From Lithodes maja (taxonomy: Eukaryota; Arthropoda; Malacostraca; Decapoda; Lithodidae): a stretch of 64,000 bases of DNA. The notes beneath the pieces were generated by a model. The model was not told the DNA's origin and ran no database searches. It saw only the letters and a program-made list of their open reading frames with translations. The number at the start of each line of letters is the position of its first letter. Positions within the stretch are counted from its first letter, which is position 1. Both the position numbers and the translations under genes were made by a program. The stretch is from the NCBI GenBank assembly GCA_037953745.1, contig JBAKBP010003115.1, positions 62,001 through 126,000 on the forward strand, in the 5' to 3' direction. Positions 29,665 to 41,032 of the stretch are shown one piece after another.

Positions 29665-32600
29665 TTGACGAAGACTTCGACGACGACGACGAAGACTTCG
29701 ACGACGACGACAAAGACTTCGACGACGAAGACTGCTTTGACGACGACGAAGACTGCTTTGACGACGACGAAGACTTCGACGACGATGACGAAAACTTCGA
29801 CGACGACGACGAAGACTTCGACGACGACGACGAAGACTTCGATGACGACGACGACGACGAAGACTTTGACGACGACGACGAAGACTTCCACGACGAAGAC
29901 TTCCATGACGAAGACTTCCTCGACGAAAACTTCATCGACGATGACGAAGACTTCGACGACAAAGACTTCGACGACGACGACGACGACGAAAACTTCGACG
30001 ACGACGACGAAGACTTCGACGACGACGACGAAGACTTCGACGACGACGACGAAGACTTCGACGACGATGACGAAGACTTCTTTGATGACGACGAAGACCT
30101 CAACGACGACTACGAAGACTTCGACAACGACAACGAAGAAGACGACGAAGACTTCGACGACGACGACGAAGACTTCGACGACGACGACAAAGACTTCGAC
30201 GACGAAGACTTCTTTGACAACGACGAAGATTTCGACGACGACGACGAAGACTTCGACAACGACGACGAAGACTTCAACGACGACGACGACGAAAACTTCG
30301 ACTTCGACGACGACGACGAAGACTTCGACTTCGACGACGACGACGAAGACTTCGTCTTCGACGACGAAGACTTCGACGACGACGACGAAGACCTCGACTT
30401 CGACGATGAAGACTTCGACGACGATGACGAAGACTTCGACAATGACGACGAAGACGACGACGAAGACTTCGACGACGACGACGAAGACTTCAACGACGAA
30501 GACTTCAACGACGACGACGAAGACTTCCACGACGACGACGGCGAAGACTTCCACGACGACGGCGAAGACTTCGACGACGACGAGGAAGACTTCGACGACG
30601 ACGACGAAGACTTCGACGACGACGACAAAGACTTCGACGACGAAGACTGCTTTGACGACGACGAAGACTTCGACGACGACGACGAAGACTTCGACGACGA
30701 CGACGAAGAATTCGACGACGACGACGAAGACTGCTTTGACGACGACGAAGACTTAGATTTCGACGACGACGACGAAGACTTCGACTTCGACGACGACGAC
30801 GAAGACTTCGACGACGAAGACTTCGACGACGACGACGAAGACCTCGACTTCGACGATGAAGACTTCGACGACGATGACGAAGACTTCGACGACGACGACG
30901 AAGACTTCGATGACGACAACGACGAAGACTTCGACGATGACGACGAAGACTTCGACGACAACGACGACGAAGACTTCAACGACGACGACTAAGATTTCCA
31001 CGACGACGACAAAGACTTCGACGACGACGGCAAAGACTTCGACGACGACGACAAAGACTTCGACGACGACGACGAAGACTTCGACGACGACGAAGACGAA
31101 GACTTCGACGACGACGACAAAGACTTCGACGACGAAGACTGCTTTGACGACGACGAAGACTTCGACGACGAAGACTTCGACGACGACGACGACGAAGACT
31201 TCGACGACGATGACGAAGACTTCGACGACGACGACGACGACGAAGACGACGACGAAGATTTCGATGACGACGACGACGACGAAGACTTCGACGATGACGA
31301 CGAAGACTTCAACGACGACGACGACGACGAAGACTTCCACGATGAATACTTCCTTGACGAAGACTTCCTCGACGAAAACTTCAACGACGACGACGAAGAC
31401 TTCGACGACGACGACGAAGACTTCGACGACGAAGACTTCGACGACGACGACGAAGACTTCGACGACGAGGACGAAGACTTCGACGACGACGACGAAGACT
31501 TCGACGACGACGACGAAGACTTCGACGACGACGACGACGACGACGAAGACTTCGACGACGACGATGAAGACTTCGACGACGACGACGAAGACTTCGACGA
31601 CGACGACGAAGACTTCGACGACGACGACGAAGACTTCGACGACGACGACGAGGACTTCGACGACGACGACGAAGACTTCGACGACGACGACTAAGACTTC
31701 TTTGATGACGACGAAGACTTCGACGACGACGACGAAGACTTCGACGACGACGACGAAGACTTCGACGACGACGACGAAGACTTCGACGACGACGACGAAG
31801 ACTTCGACGACGACGACGAAGACTTCGACGACGACGACGAAGACTTCGACGACTAAGACTTCGACGACGACGACGAAGACTTCGACGACGACGACGACGA
31901 AGACTTCGACGACGACGACGAACACTTCGACGACGACGACGAAGACTTCGACGACGATGACGAAGACTTCTTTGATGACGACGAAGACCTCAACGACGAC
32001 TACGAAGACTTCGACAACGACGACGAAGAAGACGACGAAGACTTCGACGACGACGACGAAGACTTCGACGACGACGACAAAGACTTCGACGACGAAGACT
32101 TCTTTGACGACGACGAAGATTTCGACGACGACGACGAAGACTTCGACAACGACGACGAAGACTTCAACGACGACGACGACGACGACGAAGACTTCGACTT
32201 CGACGACGACGACGAAGACTTCGACTTCGACGACGACGACGAAAACTTCGTCTTCGACGACGAAGACTTCGACGACGAAGACTTCGATGACGACGACGAA
32301 GACCTCGACTTCGACGATGAAGACTTCGACGACGATGACGAAGACTTCGACAATGACGACGAAGACTTCGATGACGACGACGACGACGAAGACTTCGACG
32401 ACGACGACGAAGACTTCGACGACGACGACGACGACGAAGACTTCAACGACGACGACGAAGACTTCCACGACGACGACAAAGACTTCGACGACGACGGCGA
32501 AGACTTCGACGACGACGACGAAGACTTCGACGACGACGACAAAGACTTCGACGACGACGACGAAGACTTCGACGACGACGACGATGACTTCGACTTCGAC

Positions 32601-32863
32601 GACGACGACGAAGACTTCGACTTCGACGACGAAGACTTCGACGACGACGACGAAGACCTCGACTTCGACGATGAAGACTTCGACGACGATGACGAAGACT
32701 TCGACAACGACGACGAAGACGACGAAGACTTCGACGATGACGACGAAGACTTCGACGATGACGAAGACATCAACAACGACGACGAAGACTTCCACGACGA
32801 CGACGAAGACTTCGACGACGACGGCGAAGACTTCGACGACGACGACGAAGACTTCGACGACGA
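29665..32863. repeat. Satellite block 1: 21-bp CpG-rich tandem repeat, 3199 bp
   Basis: The main unit is (GAC)4-GAA-GAC-TTC, 21 bp, with variant units such as TGC-TTT for GAC-TTC and doubled TTC-GAC-TTC. Each unit has about five CpG sites and a BbsI recognition site. Most variants are GAC-to-GAT, GAC-to-AAC or GAA-to-AAA changes at CpG (CpG to TpG or CpA). A longer-range repeat is visible: the marker TTTGATGACG followed by CAACGACGACTACG recurs from 30081 to 31971, 1890 bp or 90 units apart. Long open frames on both strands (Asp/Glu/Phe-rich forward, Ser/Lys- or Val/Phe-rich reverse) are explained by the repeat having no stop in most phases. Confidence 0.95.
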
Positions 32864-33856
32864 TGTGGGAAATATTATCCCACAGCGGATAATGTTAGTT
32901 AACCTATAAATGTTCGCGTAATATAAATAATGTGGGGTAATTAACATCTTTCCTTTAATATTCTCAAGCATGAAAATTCCTACATATATTTAAATAACAC
33001 TCTGTATCCAAAAAATATAGTTTACATATATCCATAAATATTAGTTTGAGCCATCTAAGAAGATACTCAAACTTAACATACAATATATAAATACTGTTCA
33101 ACTATTCGAGCCATCTAAAAAGATACTCGAATGAATTAATGATCACGCTATAAATAAAAGGAATCCGAGTTTACGAAGGTCACGAAGCAACTGTACGTAT
33201 TATTGCGAGTCCGAACGAGATAGCTAAAAATAGATTATAAGCTCTCGAAGCAGTGAACTGAAAATTACCGGGCATAATTTACCGAGCATAACGCCAGTTA
33301 CTATCACGACACCGTGGATACCACACCTCTCAAGTTAATGTTCGTCCAGCCTACGGTATTATATCTATAGTGATTGCCTGGGTAAAAGTGTTAACATATA
33401 ACTTCATAATAGTGACACGTGTCAACGGAATCTACCCAGACAACACATCGCAGTGACAACGATAATTATAACGCTCGTGCGCTTTCCGAGGATAAAGTAT
33501 CCGTTTATTTACCGGCTGGCCAGTTAGGTATTTTAGGGTATCTTTTAGGAGGGCGTTACGAGGCATACCCTCCAAAAACCAAAAGTAAGTTTTGTATATT
33601 GCGCTAACTTTTCTTTTGTGACAATAATTGATCGACCTTGCTATCTAAATATAATTACGATTGAAACTATCAACAGGCATAAGGTAGACCGGAAATTAAT
33701 TAATATTTATTATCTTTCTTACAGAATTACTTGTTTGCCGGATCCAACCGAGCCGTAAGTTAATTATAGAACTTGTTATTGTAAAGCCCGAATAATAGTT
33801 GTGTGTGAAGGTTGCTGATCATCGAGGGGCGATTAGGGCGGTCGCTACAGTTAACA
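32864..33856 (+). repeat. LTR4, 993 bp, 5' LTR of element 3
   Basis: Preceded directly by satellite (CGACGACGA). It carries GAAGGTCACG and CTACGGTATT like LTR6, so it resembles the 5' LTR of element 4 more than the 3' LTR of its own element (LTR5). Confidence 0.95.
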
Positions 33857-33916
33857 TTTCATTACAGATGGTCCTTCGAACCGGATTTACTTTAATTGCT
33901 TGTCGTTTATGTTGAT

Positions 33917-34465
33917 ATGAGTACCGGTAAATCTAAATTAGTTTCAATTGTAGGACATAGTTTAGTACCACGATCTATCGGGCCGGTTAGCGGTTCTGAA
34001 ATACGTATTTTTCGTTCACCGGGCGCCAAAGTTTCCTGCTTTGAATCAAATCAAACTCTTGCTAGCGTTCTTGATTGGTCTCATGATCTTACTATTTTAT
34101 TTCTGGGTGGTAATGATATAAATGACAACTGCGTGCCATCCAACGTTGCTAATGATCTCCGATACGTTATAGAACAAATTCACAGTCATTGTAATTCACA
34201 TATCGCTGTTGTATTGATCGAGAATCGTAATCCTCCCGCTAATAATCGATTCAATGTCACATCAGCCAATTATAAACGAATCGTCAATAACAGCAATAAT
34301 AGGCTGAAGAGATTTTATAAGAACAGGAACCACGTGAGATTTTTGAGTGTGGGGGCAAAACCCTTTCAAAACACAACCGATGGGATACACTTTGACGACG
34401 AGACTAAGAGTCACTTAATTCATAAATTCCGCAATACCATCAGACATTTCCTCGATCATAACTAA
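33917..34465 (+). CDS. SGNH/GDSL-type hydrolase (element 3)
   Basis: 182 residues, open from ATG 33917. Ser15 (GHSL), Gly64/Asn66 (GGND) and Asp155/His158 (DGIH) are all present. It differs from the element 2 copy at a few residues (T37A, I126S, V157I and DDET after the DGIH block). These differences are shared with elements 4 and 5, which have identical protein. It ends 17 nt before the gag-pol ATG. Confidence 0.8.
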   Translation: MSTGKSKLVSIVGHSLVPRSIGPVSGSEIRIFRSPGAKVSCFESNQTLASVLDWSHDLTILFLGGNDINDNCVPSNVANDLRYVIEQIHSHCNSHIAVVLIENRNPPANNRFNVTSANYKRIVNNSNNRLKRFYKNRNHVRFLSVGAKPFQNTTDGIHFDDETKSHLIHKFRNTIRHFLDHN

Positions 34466-34482
34466 CAAGATTACCTACAACC

Positions 34483-37400
34483 ATGGAAGCAGCTAAACGA
34501 TCACTCACAGCTTATAAGGGACACCTCACGAGAGCTATTCAAAACTGTGAACAACTTCTCAAAGCAACTACTGTGGATTTGGTAGAAGTAGAGTGAACTA
34601 TAGACCGTTTGGTGTCAAAGTGGAACAATTATGAAGAAGGCTACACTAAATTAGAGGCTCTACTAATTGAGAGTGAAACTAAGGAAGATGTCATCGATAA
34701 AATGCAAGCAGAGTATTATAAACATGAAGCGGACTATCAAGATCACATAGTCAAGCTAAGAACAGCTGTTGCCGCTAAACCTGCGCAGAACTCCACAACT
34801 CCATCAGGCGGCACAGATAGTAACCAAGGTAGTGTAGCGGTAGTGAAGCCTAAGCTTCCATGCATCAAAATCCCCGGTTTTTCTGGAGACATCACAGAGT
34901 ACGAGGCTTTTATAGATCAATTTCAGGCGCAAATAGGCAGCCGCTCAGATTTAGAGCCCGTTACAAAACTCCAGTATTTGAAATCTCATTTAAAGGGCAG
35001 AGCATTGGATCTTATTGAAGGTTATAGTTCCGTCACAGCCAACTACCAGAGTGCGCTTGACTCTCTGAAAGATACATACGGAGACGAAGAAAGGATAAAA
35101 CACTGTCTGTTACATACGATAGTTAACTTGAATTCACCAAAACATGACAGAGGAGATCTTGAGACATTCAGAATAGCAATGTTAAACTTAACCAGAAGCC
35201 TTAGTAATAAACACGATTACACCTGCTGTGAATGGATAATCTCATCTTTATTCCAACATAAATTACCAAGCGCAACCATCAGGCAGTTATATCTAAAGTA
35301 TGAGACAAACTACTTTACCATAGCTCAGATCAATGAAGGCTTAAGAGATCTTGTATCACACATGGAAACAGAATCTCAAGCAAAGGCAAGTAGGAGTGAA
35401 AAGCAGGATACTCAGTGGAAAAGATCAGATAGGTCTACAGAAAAGACCATTGGAACCTACTACAACACCGAATCAAGAACCAAGCCGAAGGCAAAACCAG
35501 AACCTTCATGCATATTTTGTGGTGGATCACACAGAAATGCACAGTGCTCTAAATACGCCACTGGGACTGCAAGAAGCCAGCGGCTAAAAGAAATCGAACT
35601 CTGCACAAGATGTATGGGAACTCATTCCATCAAATCTTGTAACACCAGGCTACAAATCTGCCGTAGGTGTCAGAAGGGTGTACATCACACCAATTTATGT
35701 AAATCATTTGATAAATCTAACCAACAGAATAGTCAGAGGATGAACACTTCATCCACTGAGTATATAGCTCCACCTAAACAAAGTAATTCATCCACATCCA
35801 ATGTAGCGCACATAAATGTTACTACGGGTTCAACAATATCTAGATTCTCCGGAGTGGCTCTGTCAACGGGATTAGCAAATCTAGAACATGGCGGAAACGA
35901 AAGGGAGGTTAGACTGTTCTTTGATAGCGGTTCACAGAAATCTTTCATAACTAGAAGCCTTGTAAATCAGACAAAATTACCCTTAAAGACGTCTGTGAAG
36001 ATGACTCTTAATGGATTCATGGGCCAACCTGTTACCCAAAATTATGACTTAGTCAAACCAATAATAAAGGTGGGAAACCGGAGGAAAAGGATCACAGCAG
36101 TAGTAGTGGATGAGTTACCGCAAACCATTGTGACTGCTGGAATATCAGGAGCTATGGAACATTTAACCAGGAAAGGGATGAAACTAGCAGATACCATACC
36201 CCACAATGATCAAGTAGGACCTGTGGGTATACTAATTGGCGCAGATCACTACTATGATTTTATATCACGTCACACAGTTGTACGTGAAGGCATAAACCTG
36301 CTCAAATCTCCAGCTGGATATATACTAACAGGAAATATTCCTACTAAGTACAACACATTGAGTGGATCTAATCACGGTACACAGAATATTATACCAGAGT
36401 CTGTCCTAGTGATGAGGATTACGGACCATATGGATCCCCTTATTGGAGTGGAAACTCACCTTGAAGAAGAGTCTGAGGTTCACAAACTATGGGATTTAGA
36501 CACGTTGGGAATCGATGCCACTGAGCCAATGCCAGATGATCGTATGTCCTATAAAGTATACCTGGACTCTTTGAAATATGAAGCAGGACAATACTGGGTT
36601 AAGTTACCATGGAAGTTGAATAAAGCTGATCTTCCGAACAATTATTCAAGAGCAATTGGACAAATGCACTCCCTAGTTAAAGAACTGAAGAGAAAAGACA
36701 AGATTGAGATATACCAGAAGATTCTTGACGATCAACTAGAGGCAGGATTCATTGAAGAAGTACCCAAGCCTACACCTAATGATCAATCCCACTACTTGCC
36801 ACACCATGCAGTTGTTAAAGAGTCGGCTACAACACCATTAAGAATAGTGTTCAATTGTAGTTCACGAGCAAACAAAGGTAGTCCCTCTCTGAATGACTGT
36901 TTAATGACAGGTCCCCCATTGACTAGCAAACTATATGATGTGCTTCTCAAATTTAGAACTAATCAACATGCATATACAGCGGATATTTCAAAGGCGTTCC
37001 TGAGAATTGGGCTACAAGAGGAAGATCGTGACTACACAAGATTTTTATGGCCAATTGACATACAAGATGTGAATAGTCCACTAAGAACATTACGGTTCAA
37101 GTCGGTCCTATTTGGTGCCACAAGCTCACCATTCTTGCTTCAGGCCACGATAGATTTTCATCTGAAGTCTTCAGAAAGCCCCATCAAGGAAATGTTGGCC
37201 TCCAATTTCTATGTAGACAATTTCCAAGGGACAGTGATGAATGAAGATAAATTGACATACATATATAAGGAAGCCAATAGAGAACTCCAGCATGCTAATA
37301 TGCCGCTAAGACAATGGGTCACCAACAATACAAAGCTGAACACTGCAATTGAGAAAGACTTTCCCGGATATAAAATTCCAGACACGACATCAGTTCTTGG

Positions 37401-39882
37401 AATATTATGGAACGTTAAAGAAGATGTATTGAAGTTGAAGCCAGTGAAATATGTCGACAGTCAATCAAGCTCCATTACAAAAAGACAGCTACTAGCCAAA
37501 GTTAGTAAATTATTTGATCCCCTAGGTATAATGTCACCTATCACTATAAAGGGAAAACTATTGGTTCAAGAAGCTTGGCGCCTTAAAGTGGAGTGGGATG
37601 ACATTCTCCCTGAATTCTATGTTGATGAATGGAAAGAGTTGGAATCTGAATTTCAGCAGCTATCAAGTCTACAGGTACCCAGGTCCACAGCACATGAAAC
37701 AACTCCATGCTCTCTACACATATTCTGTGACGCTTCCACAAGGGCATACGGTGCAGTTGCATATTTGGTGGATGATTCAAACTCCCTACTTCTAACCAGT
37801 AAGGCAAGAGTAGCCCCATTGAAGTCTAGGACCATACCTCAACTAGAACTAACTGCACTGCTTGTCGGAACAAGACTGGGATCATACATTAATCATATCT
37901 TAGGAAACCTGAACATCATTAAAACTTACTTATGGTCAGATAATGAAGCTTGTCTGCAATGGGTGAAAAATGACAACTCTAAAATACCATATGTGAAAAA
38001 CCGTGTTGCAGAAATTAAAGAACTACAAAAGGGATTTGTGTTTATGCACGTAGACACCAAGAATAATCCTGCAGATCTGCTCAGTAGAGGCGTCAAAGTA
38101 CAAAGGCTTGACTCTTTATGGTTTAATGGTCCAGAGTGGTTGACGGATCCTAAACTTTGGCCTATCCAAAAGCCTTATGTTGTATCAAACATTCTTGTGC
38201 CAGACGTTCTATCACTCATAAGTAGTAATCCAAGCCCTTTGGTAAATCCCAATAGATATTCAACTCTTGGTAAATTACTGAGAGTAACAAAAGGGGTGAT
38301 GGACTTTGTCAATAACTTGTTTGCAAAGAGAAGATGGAATCGCAGATTGAAGATTCAGTGTCCCATGACCTATTGGATAAAACATCTACAAAGTGAAGTA
38401 TATGAGGATGAACTGCAAACTCTATCAAGGAAGGAACCAGAATCACAACCTGAGACATCTAAAAAGATACTCAGATCAAATAACTTCTTAATTCACCGCT
38501 TAGGGTTATTCCTTGATGAGGAAGGCCTCATTAGATGTAAAGGGAGAATTCATCATTCATCTTTGCAATATAGTACTAAACATCCCATCCTACTGCCAAA
38601 GAAGCATTGGTTTACTGAACTGGTGATAGAAGACTCACATGAGACTACCTTACATGGAGGGATTGCCGAAACCTTAATAAACATACGACAACAATTCTGG
38701 ATACCAAAAGCTCGTCAAGCCATCAAGAAATGCCGCCAGAAATGTGTAGTTTGTAAAAGATATGATGCCAGAAAGATCAAGTATCCCACATCACCACCTC
38801 TTCCCGAAGAACGTGTGCAGCAAACAGCTCCCTTTCAAGTTGTGGGAGTAGATTATACTGGAGCAATCCAGTTGCAGGGACCCAATGGAGAGGAACAGTC
38901 TACGACAAAAGTTTATGTCTGTCTGTTTACTTGTGCTAACACCAGGGCTGTACATTTAGAACTTGTAACAGACATGTCTGCCAGCACCTTTTTAAGAGCA
39001 TTTCGGAGATTTTCAGGCAGACGGTCATGCCCTCGTCTCATAATTTCGGACAATGGATCAAATTTCAGAGCAACGGAACCACTCCTTAAAAGTTTTTTTC
39101 AAATGACTGAGGTACAAAATTTCTTTGAGGGTCGGCGTTGTGAATGGAAGTTCATTCCCCCTAAAGCTCCATGGCAGGGTGGATTTTACGAAAGAATGGT
39201 GGGTGTCGTCAAAAGATGCTTGTGCAAGGTGTTGCATAATAAGAGGGTTAGTGTAGATGAATTGAGGACGGTTCTAGTGGAAATCGAGGCTAGAGTAAAT
39301 AACCGACCACTAACCTATGTACACAAAGATATTGATGAGCTTCAAGCCCTGACACCCAACCATCTGTTACAAGGATCCCCCATTCAAGTCCTACCACCTG
39401 TGATTAATAAAGACGCTATAAAGGACCCCGATTTCTTACTGAACTTGGCTACTCCTACTACAGAGAAGTTGACCACAAGCTTCAATCATCTCAACAAATT
39501 GCTCAAACAATGGCAGAGAGTATGGCAACAAGATTACTTGACATCATTGAGAGAGTACCATTATGGAAAGAAACCTAGTGCTGAAACTCGTTTGATGGTT
39601 GGAGACGTGGTTTTAATAGATTGTGAAACTCCAAGATCAACCTGGCCTCTTGGGAAAATAGTTTCTCTGCATCCAGATACATATGGTACCGTGAGAGTGG
39701 TTAAAGTGCTGTCAAAGGGTAAGGTATCTCTAAGGACAGTAGACAAATTAATACCCTTAGAAATATCTAGTGAAAGTACTCTCGATACCACGCAAACAGT
39801 GCCAATACAGAAAGGTCAGAGACCTAAACGACAAACAGCAATCAAAGCCCTGTCAAAGATACATGAACAACTGATGACTTAG
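34483..39882 (+). pseudogene. BEL/Pao gag-pol with one premature stop (element 3)
   Basis: Full-length and in frame over 1800 codons, except that codon 38 is TGA (34594-34596) where elements 2 and 5 have CGA (Arg). After this the frame is open for 1757 codons from the next start-like codon and retains every domain and catalytic motif of the intact copy. The C-to-T change at a CpG fits deamination. Reinitiation downstream could still give a protein lacking the first coiled segment. The same stop is in element 4. Private change: KIKYP for KIRYP in the integrase N-terminal region. Confidence 0.9.
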
Positions 39883-40039
39883 ATTATATAGTAAAGTTAA
39901 GAAGTGGAGGATTAGGTTGTACATAAAAAAAAAAAAAAAAAAAAAAATGCTACCACTTCATATTGGGTTATTGGTGATGGTAATAAGTTTAGGTTTAGTT
40001 AATGTATGAGGGTTAAGTGCTTTCTGGCGCCCCCCAGGA
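39883..40039 (+). other. 3' non-coding region with A-tract (element 3)
   Basis: About 23 A (39925-39947), with the same flanking GAAGTGG/CCACTTC inverted repeat and C-rich LTR junction as in element 2. Confidence 0.7.
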
Positions 40040-41032
40040 TGTGGGAAATATTATCCCACAGCGGATAATGTTAGTTAACCTATAAATGTTCGCGTAATAT
40101 AAATAATGTGGGGTAATTAACATCTTTCCTTTAATATTCTCAAGCATGAAAATTCCTACATATATTTAAATAACACTCTGTATCCAAAAAATATAGTTTA
40201 CATATATCCATAAATATTAGTTTGAGCCATCTAAGAAGATACTCAAACTTAACATACAATATATAAATACTGTTCAACTATTCGAGCCATCTAAAAAGAT
40301 ACTCGAATGAATTAATGATCACGCTATAAATAAAAGGAATCCGAGTTTACGAAGTTCACGAAGCAACTGTACGTATTATTGCGAGTCCGAACGAGATAGC
40401 TAAAAATAGATTATAAGCTCTCGAAGCAGTGAACTGAAAATTACCGGGCATAATTTACCGAGCATAACGCCAGTTACTATCACGACACCGTGGATACCAC
40501 ACCTCTCAAGTTAATGTTCGTCCAGCCTACAGTATTATATCTATAGTGATTGCCTGGGTAAAAGTGTTAACATATAACTTCATAATAGTGACACGTGTCA
40601 ACGGAATCTACCCAGACAACACATCGCAGTGACAACGATAATTATAACGCTCGTGCGCTTTCCGAGGATAAAGTATCCGTTTATTTACCGGCTGGCCAGT
40701 TAGGTATTTTAGGGTATCTTTTAGGAGGGCGTTACGAGGCATACCCTCCAAAAACCAAAAGTAAGTTTTGTATATTGCGCTAACTTTTCTTTTGTGACAA
40801 TAATTGATCGACCTTGCTATCTAAATATAATTACGATTGAAACTATCAACAGGCATAAGGTAGACCGGAAATTAATTAATATTTATTATCTTTCTTACAG
40901 AATTACTTGTTTGCCGGATCCAACCGAGCCGTAAGTTAATTATAGAACTTGTTATTGTAAAGCCCGAATAATAGTTGTGTGTGAAGGTTGCTGATCATCG
41001 AGGGGCGATTAGGGCGGTCGCTACAGTTAACA
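40040..41032 (+). repeat. LTR5, 993 bp, between interior 3 and satellite 2
   Basis: Carries GAAGTTCACG and CTACAGTATT, the same pair as LTR3 and unlike LTR4 or LTR6. It runs into satellite at the same base as LTR3. Confidence 0.95.

Larger units (their letters stand above)
32864..41032 (+). mobile_element. BEL/Pao LTR retrotransposon, element 3 (one nonsense codon)
   Basis: LTR4 - interior 33857-40039 - LTR5, with satellite on both sides. The only disabling change I see is a TGA at codon 38 of gag-pol. The last five bases before LTR4 are GACGA. After LTR5 come TTGACGA, so a 5-bp GACGA target duplication is possible if the LTR is taken to end TTAACATT (995 bp). The satellite context makes this match weak evidence. 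Confidence 0.9.

Noticed and set aside
29665..32863. Satellite-LTR units as a CRISPR-like or phage array
   Set aside because: Repeats are continuous 21-mers with no unique spacers, and the context is eukaryotic.
29607..32892. Very long open frames in the satellite (Asp/Glu/Phe-rich, Thr/Lys-rich, Ser/Lys-rich, Val/Phe-rich), also in blocks 2-4
   Set aside because: They occur in several phases on both strands and follow from a stop-poor 21-bp repeat. No phase looks protected, and starts lie in the LTR by chance.
28672..33856. LTR3-satellite-LTR4 as a separate non-autonomous LTR element carrying satellite
   Set aside because: The satellite interval has no primer site or 3' priming tract and starts and ends exactly at LTR termini. 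This is better explained as satellite lying between neighbouring insertions.
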